A stretch of 64,000 nt of DNA from assembly GCF_036373705.1 (NCBI RefSeq), contig NC_089863.1, positions 6,423,357 to 6,487,356 on the forward strand, given 5' to 3'. The position numbers and the translations under genes are program-made. The DNA comes from Amia ocellicauda (lineage: Eukaryota > Chordata > Actinopteri > Amiiformes > Amiidae). Below, in pieces: positions 57,396 through 64,000 of the stretch. The notes below the pieces were generated by a model. The model saw only the letters and a program-made list of their open reading frames with translations, searched no databases and was not told the DNA's origin. Positions within the stretch are counted from its first letter, which is position 1. Each line of letters opens with the position of its first letter.

Positions 57396-58595
57396 ATTTA
57401 AATAAGTGCAAAATCTCCATTTTGAAAAATAAATATTTATCATCTGACAAAATATTTAGCTAAATCCTAAACATGGGCTTTGCAAACTAAGCATTAAACA
57501 TTTAAATAAATATTTAATTTAAATCTTAAATCTGTAAGTCACATAATAAATATAAATACAAAATAAATGTACAATGCAGTCCTGTGGTCAACCAATATAT
57601 CCAGTCTCAGTGCATATCCAAAATTAGGGCACATTCTGTTAGGCCAATGTAATAATAACAACATAGGCATTATTTTATGTGGGGGATTGGGGGACACGTC
57701 TCCCCCAGTTTTTTAAATATGGCAATTCGTCCCCCCTACTTTTTGAATGACCTAGAATCTGGGTTATGTGTTATGTTATGCCTATGTCTTTAGAGTATTG
57801 GGAGAAATACTGACAGACAGTGTTATGTGATACAGCTACCAGTCTAAGCAACTGAACAGAAAACATTGTTCATGGTTTTGTACATCAACTGAACACCAGC
57901 AATGTGTCAAAGATAGATGCTTCAAGACATGATTGCATGTTGCATGTAAACCATCCACAGCCCCAGCACGATCAGTGGGATATGTAACTTCCTGTTTATG
58001 TGACTCTCAGAAAAGAAGTGAAACTGCAGGTTGTGGTCTAGTGACAGATGTATATGTCTTAAGCACGTATCTTTGTGCTTGAGGTGTGAATTCAAAGAAT
58101 GCATTTAGAGAGAATGGTTGTAGGGTCCAAGTGCAAAACTCAAAGATAAAATATAAAACACTTTAGATATACACAAATATATTGGCCTTCATGCATATAG
58201 TGCCGTGGCCTAAATCAAATTAATATTTCCCGAATCTAGAATTGCAATTGTGTCTTTTAACCAACTGCCATCATAGAAGACATCTTCAGACTTTCTCCTT
58301 TACTATGAATACTAAATGCCATTACTAATTGCTGCACTGTTGGGTGTTTCTCGTGCTTGAGACCTCGGGATGCAGGATTCCAGAGGATGCAGAATATTAC
58401 ACATCATCATCTCTACCTTTAGTATTTTAAACAGATAATACATTTTTAAACGTTTTCATTTTTATTGGACAATGCAGCCACATTCAAGGTATACATTTAA
58501 TCATTGAAATTGGCCTACATGTATTATCTGTACAATTCTCTAGTTTGAGCCTAAAATAAATAAATAATACCAACTTTATCATTTAATCTATAGTT
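57396..58595. other. AT-rich interval, nothing supported
   Basis: Only short open frames without recognisable content. Confidence 0.4.
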
Positions 58596-58596
58596 T

Positions 58597-59465
58597 AGAT
58601 GGGTAATAACACTGTGTATTCTACTGTGATTATTCATGCTGGCACTAACGATATTAGAGATAGACAATCAGAGATTTAAAAAAAAACTTTACATCACTTT
58701 GCAAAGAAAAAAGATGTCAGAATCTATTTGTCTCTGGCCCTCTGCCAACATTACACAGAGGGGATGAGGCCTTCAGCAGGCTTTCCTCGTTAAATAGCTG
58801 GTTGACATCTGGTGTGCATCAAATAATTTCACTTCTGTGAACAATTGGGATTGTTTTTGGGAAAGGCCTGGCTTATACAGAAGAGATGGGCTCCACCCCA
58901 ACTGGAGAGGTGCCCTAATGTTATCTGATAATATAGCTAATTGTTTAAAAGCTTGACTCTTCAGAGCACCGGCCAGGCTGCTGGCTCGCAGTCCTACACT
59001 GCAGTCTGCATGTAACTCCCAGCATAGCCTGATCCCGATCCTAGATCCCTGCCTGGGTGCATCCAATAAAGTACATAGTCCTGAAATTAAATCTTATACA
59101 AACAAAATGAATAGTTATCCTATTAAAACAGTCATTTGTCCCAGGCTTGAATATATTCCTTCCTTAACATTAACAATCTAATAAAAGTTAAAACTACACA
59201 ACAGAAATTACCTGCTCACACTACTTCTCCTATGTATAAGCTTGCTGTCTTAAACATCCGCTCGCTACCTAGCAAAGCAGCACCATGTCTGGTGTGAAAG
59301 CTGAAGACTCATCGTTTTAGTTTCTTTTTCTAGCACATAGTGCTGCTGGCAAATGTATTATTTTATTTTGCTGTACGTTTGTTGTATGTTTACCACTCTG
59401 TAAAGTGCTCTGTGGCTACCCTGCGAAGGGCACTATACAAATAAAAATGTATTGATTGATTGATT
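58597..59465 (+). mobile_element. LINE ORF1 esterase-like fragment joined to a LINE 3' end
   Basis: The frame at 58,640-58,935 reads VIHAGTNDIRD, then RIYLSLAL and a PTGEVP block, the landmarks of the SGNH/esterase-like ORF1 of CR1/L2-group LINEs. The segment 59,245-59,280 (LNIRSLPSK-like) is the usual start of ORF2. The rest of ORF2 is missing, and the element ends with 'aagtgctctgtggctaccct' and a (TTGA)n tail (59,448-59,463). Internally deleted. Confidence 0.7.
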
Positions 59466-59507
59466 TACATGTTTCCTTCAAGACTTAATCAATTCTGAGT
59501 TCAGACA

Positions 59508-59660
59508 CTAACTCCCCAGTGATGTGGTTGAAGCTGAAAACTTGGGTACATTCAAAATAGACTGGATAGGATCCGTGGATCACTTAATAATTAATGGAGT
59601 CCAAACGAGCACGATGGATCGAATGGCCTCCTCTTGTTTGTAAACTTTCTTATGTTCTTA
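59508..59660 (+). mobile_element. CR1-like LINE 3' tail scrap
   Basis: 'ctccccagtgatgtggttga' through 'tttcttatgttctta' is the terminal 150 bases seen in the other CR1-like copies. Confidence 0.8.
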
Positions 59661-60350
59661 TCCTTTGGAACAGCAAATACCTTCAGAACCTTTGCAGAGT
59701 TCTGCCCAATGATGAGGTTAAAAGGAAGATTCAGACTGGATTGAGCTGCAATATTTGACCAGCGGGAAGAGCTGAAAGGAGATCTCGTGCCATACCAGTG
59801 CTCGTTAAAGTCCAAATGGCACTGGGAATTTACAATACTGGATCATGTTATTTCTGTTAGACCGATTTGGCACACACAAGGAACATCTGTCAGTTTTATT
59901 TTTGAGTGCAATAGCTCTACATGAATTTGAGACTTAAAAAAGAAGCGAAGCTACAGACCTGAACCGACCACAGAGGTGTCATACCACGTGCTTTCAGCTT
60001 CCACAGAAGCATGGTTTGAAGCACGTACCTTTGTGCTGTTTGTGGAGAATTCCTTCTGCGACTGCCATTAAACAGTATTACATGTGTGTGTGAAAAAAAA
60101 ATAGATGCAAATCTGAGAAGTATTGGATGGTCGATATTTTTTATTTGGGTCTCGCAAAACAAATATTTATCTCAATCTGAATCCAAATCTTAAAATCTGG
60201 GTTTTGCAAAACAAATATTCAGTTAACATGCAAATAAGTCCCACACCTGTTCTGCCTTCTTAGAGCAGTGGGGGTGTTGCAATAAGCCTGATAATTGTTT
60301 GATACCCTTTAACTCCACGATCCATCTTATTGTTTTCAATCCATAGACAA
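59661..60350. other. Unassigned interval
   Basis: The stretch 59,661-59,830 may continue a different LINE tail. No other feature is supported. Confidence 0.3.
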
Positions 60351-60357
60351 GAAACCA

Positions 60358-60438
60358 TTTCTGCACATCAGGAATCAAACCCACAACACCAGGCTCATAG
60401 TTGTGTTCCTTAACCACTATGCCAACTGAGCTAAAAGC
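60358..60438 (-). repeat. tRNA-like SINE head
   Basis: On the minus strand the segment reads like a tRNA: an A-box TAGCTCAGTTGG (60,433-60,422) and a B-box GGGTTTGATTCC (60,382-60,371), about 40 bases apart. An extra base in the D-loop and weak acceptor pairing argue for a SINE promoter or tRNA pseudogene rather than a functional tRNA. The SINE body would extend to lower coordinates. Confidence 0.65.
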
Positions 60439-60439
60439 T

Positions 60440-61249
60440 TTAATTTGAAACCTGTTTGAAGTAGCCTACAGCTGCCACAGCCAACTGTGCTGATTAGTTA
60501 AATAAGACTGAATTATTGGAGTTATAGTCTCAAATGAATTGATTAATTAAGAAAAGGAAAACATTATAATAAGTAATAACAAATTTGTGAATGTGTATAT
60601 TTTTGTGATAGATTTATTTTTCATTATTAAGTGTATTTTATAAGCACCAAACAAGTTATTGTTGTGTTTGAGTGAGGCGAATCTGCTGGAGAGCATAAAA
60701 AGTTAGTTGGGACAGTGACATCAGGAAGCAAGGGTCAGAGTGAAAAGGAGAAAGAGTTGAAAGTGAAATGGAGTTGAGTGTTGAATTGCATATTGTTCCT
60801 GTGCTAATGTGTATAATAAACTTGCTATATTTCTCTGGAAATGTTGCTTGCATTTCAGTTTCAATTTATATATCCTACATGTATATATAGTAGGCCTATA
60901 TGTGTTCTATGGCTCCACAATAAATTGATGCACTCATGGTTACAAATGCAAAAGTGGTCAACTAATCAACTGATTAAGCCAGGTATAAAGGAGGGTTAAT
61001 CTTCTAATTTTCAGGTTAGTCCAGTGCCACCAACCTAGTGGAGCAAAGGAAAAGACAGACAGATCCTGACTCCCCCCTCAACCGTGTTCTTTAACAGTAT
61101 AGCTTACACTTTCCTGAAATGAAAGCCCACCTCAAATGAAAAACAATTATTCAAACCATAGATTTCCTCTGTTACTGAAATATAATTATATAAAACATAA
61201 ATGTGGGTCTATGACCAATCATCACGAGCTGTTCATCACCAGTGACAAC
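60440..61249. other. AT-rich interval, nothing supported
   Basis: No coding or repeat assignment. AATAAA motifs occur, but without an associated gene. Confidence 0.35.
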
Positions 61250-61545
61250 CAACAATTCATCACAGACAATAAGTCACTGACAAAAATGTGTGATCAACAA
61301 CTTTTCTGTTAGATATCACTATTTATAGTCAGCATTTATGGCCAAAATATATCATACGCTGTGATAAAAACAAATAGTGCTATAATACATCATAAATTAC
61401 ACATACAGTACATAATAACTTACAAATGACATAAATAACCTGCCAAATAGAACTATTAATAAATCAGAAATAACAGATACAGTACATATTCAATTCAGTA
61501 GCTACATAAATAAAACACTTACTGTCTCTTTTAATTTAAAGATAA
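61250..61545 (-). repeat. Third, diverged copy of the segment upstream of the zinc-finger exons
   Basis: 'attcatcacagacaataagt', 'ataacagatacagtacatat' and 'acttactgtctcttttaatt' match 40,921-41,080 in the same orientation and 52,620-52,750 in reverse. A shorter relative is at 41,895-41,960. No zinc-finger exon follows here. Confidence 0.7.
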
Positions 61546-64000
61546 TATTTCTTAATGTCCTTCATTGTGTGCTGTGGCTGTGCTGTGGCTCTGAGTTTGT
61601 TTGCTTGTGCTGTGAATTTGAGTTTGCTATTTTGTGCTGTGGCTCCGAGATAGTGTGTGCTGTGCTTTTTGCACTTCAGTGCCACCATAGTACAGGATTA
61701 AGGATGTATTGCAAAGGTAACGTACTCAGCTGGACTAAGCTTGTTTCAAGGAATGGAAAAAGACGGACTTCTGTCAAACAATTCTGAGAGTTATCATTTA
61801 GCCAAGAGGAACCAGGCCCAGGTCGGCAGTGACTTATTAACCAATACGTCATGGCGTATGACAAACGCTCACTTTAATCCCTGCTTTCCTTTCTTCTCGT
61901 TCAATTTGCTCTTGGTTTGCATGTATATGGCCTTCTCCTTCCCATTAACTTCAATTATACAGCAACCAGCTAAATACGAATCCTATGTCATAAATTACAT
62001 GCTACGCTACATTAAACTAACAATATCTAGTGGTTATAGTAAATTCAAGGATACACGGTCAAAGAAGCAACAAATAAATATTTAACTTGGACATCTTCTC
62101 TCACATGAAGTGAAGAAAAGAAATAGAGATGTGAACTGGAAAAAGCCCCTTTGAATATTTTGATAGATAATAGGATACAGTCTTCTCAATCAAATCCAGT
62201 TGGAGGAGTTTGAGTTTCCCCATGCATACTAATACCGTTGTTGATTAAGTAGTCAAAAGACAATAGCTGTATACAATTCAAGAAACAATTAACCTTAAGG
62301 AGGAGGCAGGGTAACATGACTTTGGTACAGTTCTGTAGCGTCCTAGATTTGGTAAGAAGCTAAACATCAAAATGTTTTAGTAAAATAATAATTAAAGTAG
62401 TTAAGGGGTTAAATACAAACAAATGATTGCTTCATAGACAAAACTGAAACAATGAATACTATAACAACATGAAACAATGAATAATATAAAATAATATACA
62501 GAAAATAATACAAGTACATTTTTACCACTACAAATATTACGTTTGAATGTCACTATTGTGCACTGGACGCAGTAGAACCCATTGGTTGCCACTCCTAGAG
62601 TCCGCCGGACAATCCCTAGAGCTCTCTCTGTAGCTCTTCACCGCTGGTCTGTGGTCCCTGGAGTCCAGTCTCTGGCTCTTCATCTTCCTTCAGCTGGGGC
62701 TCTTCGCTGGCACCCTGTTTGAACTGCGCCTGGACCAATCGTGCGGTCTGCTCTGTGCTCGCTGTGAAAGCTGAATGAGCAGCTCTCCAGATCTACCCTA
62801 TGAACTCATCAGATTGATCAGGCCACTAGAACAGCCTGCTGAACCACAGCCAGCATAAACCACCCAACCATCCTTAGGGCAACCGCAATAGTCAGGTCTC
62901 CGCTGTCCCACTCTCTTCGTTGCACATGGCGAATGCATTTTTTGTTTTCGAAAGGATAGAGGGGTCGTGGATTCTATCGCTCATTTCTTGACCGGCTTTT
63001 TTGGCCTTCATCGTGATACCGCCACACCATGGAGCAATAACAGAGGAGGCACAGGGTGCAATCAAACAGGAACTTTATTTCAGTACAGGAACAGGATTTG
63101 ACTGGAGCAACACTCTATGCTGACTGACACTGACTCGAATCTTAAATCATCCTCTCAACTAAATCTCAGAACTCACTCGAAGGAACTGGGGCACCCCTAT
63201 TTATTAGCTCTTGCCCCAAGACTGGATCCCCCAATCACTGCCTCCCCCCCATGTTCCCAGAAGTTACTAAACACTAAAAAGTTACACAAGCATAACATGC
63301 ACAGAATACATGCCCCACATGACCCCCCAAGTCCCAGATCGCTACGGTACTTTTACTCTGTACTTCACTAACATAAAGCTGTGTCTGCATCTAACCTGCC
63401 CAACTACATAAAAATGTCCTTGTAAAAAAGGCTGTGATTAAATACAGAAAGTGTGACTTTAATCTGTTTTACAGGCTGTTAAAAACTAAAACTTAAAAAC
63501 ACACATTGATTAGACTAAAGATCAACGCTATCTGATCAGGTGATAAACTCAAAACATTGGTCAATAACACAATAAAACATGAATATCCTGTATAAAAAGG
63601 TTAATTATCACCACCAATATTTAGTTCCCCCTAACTTCAAATTCAGAGTGTAATACAATCCAGCAGTAAATATTTTTCTGCCACACGGAAAAACCAACAT
63701 TATTCAGAAACTGTGTATCTAATCCTGGATTTAAAAAAAAAACACACACACTCACACACTTTAGGGAATAGTAAAGTGAAAATTTGTTACAATGACGGTC
63801 AGGAAATGTATGGGAGGTGATGTGGTTTTTCATTACCCCTCACTACCACTATTTAAGCAGCCTAATACAATTGAGCGCCAAGTCATTCTGTACAATTTAT
63901 AAAACACTCTTCTCTCAGCAGAAAAGGTATTGTACGAATAATGGTCTTTGCTTTTCTCACTCTTTTACTGCATTATTTTGTGTAATGCTTTGAAATAGAA
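61546..64000. other. Right end of window, no gene supported
   Basis: AT-rich overall, with a somewhat GC-richer block at 62,570-63,060. Open frames (for example 61,741-62,085) lack recognisable content. Confidence 0.35.

Noticed and set aside
60358..60438. Functional tRNA gene on the minus strand
   Set aside because: The boxes are present, but the acceptor stem and D-arm do not pair well. A tRNA-derived SINE is the better explanation.

Overview
This is a repeat-rich vertebrate nuclear segment, most likely from a ray-finned fish. The evidence is the Tc1-like DNA transposons of types common in fish, CR1-like LINE 3' ends with the iterated TTCTTATG tail, L1/Tx1-like and L2-like LINE pieces, a hAT remnant, SINEs ending in a core 'ggcagatgcccttatccagggcaacttac', and many CA/GA/AAT microsatellites. 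The abundant CR1-like copies would fit an early-branching lineage such as gar, bowfin or sturgeon, but that is inference. There are no prokaryotic features, CRISPR arrays or rRNA genes.

Region 1 (about 1-19,360) holds a tandem family of multi-exon genes that I do not recognise by name. Two complete models could be assembled with consistent splice sites and phases. Gene A (3912-8641, +) has a CARD-like death-fold exon. Gene B (13250-16702, +) has a Pyrin-like (PYD) exon. Both continue with short basic linker exons, a shared middle domain of about 95 residues, a long divergent linker and a strongly conserved C-terminal domain of about 150 residues. A third copy is cut by the left edge (1-319) and carries a 14-base deletion. 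A lone decayed PYD exon lies at 19.2 kb. All introns seen are phase 1, so the death-fold exons look interchangeable. Gene A carries one in-frame TAG in its large last exon. This adapter-swapping family is the best candidate for an undescribed system, plausibly innate immune.

Region 2 (19.6-24.1 kb) is transposon territory: a decayed Tc1-like element, a 621-bp foldback MITE, a CR1-like LINE 3' end and a 695-bp near-perfect hairpin.

Region 3 (24,131-30,106, minus) is a complete 21-exon gene for an NXF1-like nuclear mRNA export receptor, reconstructed here as 562 codons. It has RRM, leucine-rich, NTF2-like and UBA regions, an unusually short N-terminus, and a CpG-rich upstream segment with a CRE palindrome and an X-box-like motif.

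Region 4 (30-52 kb) is mostly mobile DNA. It includes a Tc1-like element with an intact DD34E transposase ORF and a TA target duplication, inserted into a SINE whose unoccupied relative lies at 17.3 kb. It also has CR1-like LINEs sharing the same lesions, L1/Tx1-like fragments, a hAT remnant, a defective second-family Tc1, a 79-bp and a 167-bp palindromic element, and a C2H2 zinc-finger pseudogene on the minus strand.

Region 5 (52-64 kb) has the opposite-strand paralogue of that zinc-finger gene (52,805-53,961, +) within a roughly 2-kb inverted duplication, an endogenous-retrovirus envelope fragment, further LINE and Tc1 remnants, a tRNA-like SINE head and a largely featureless right end.
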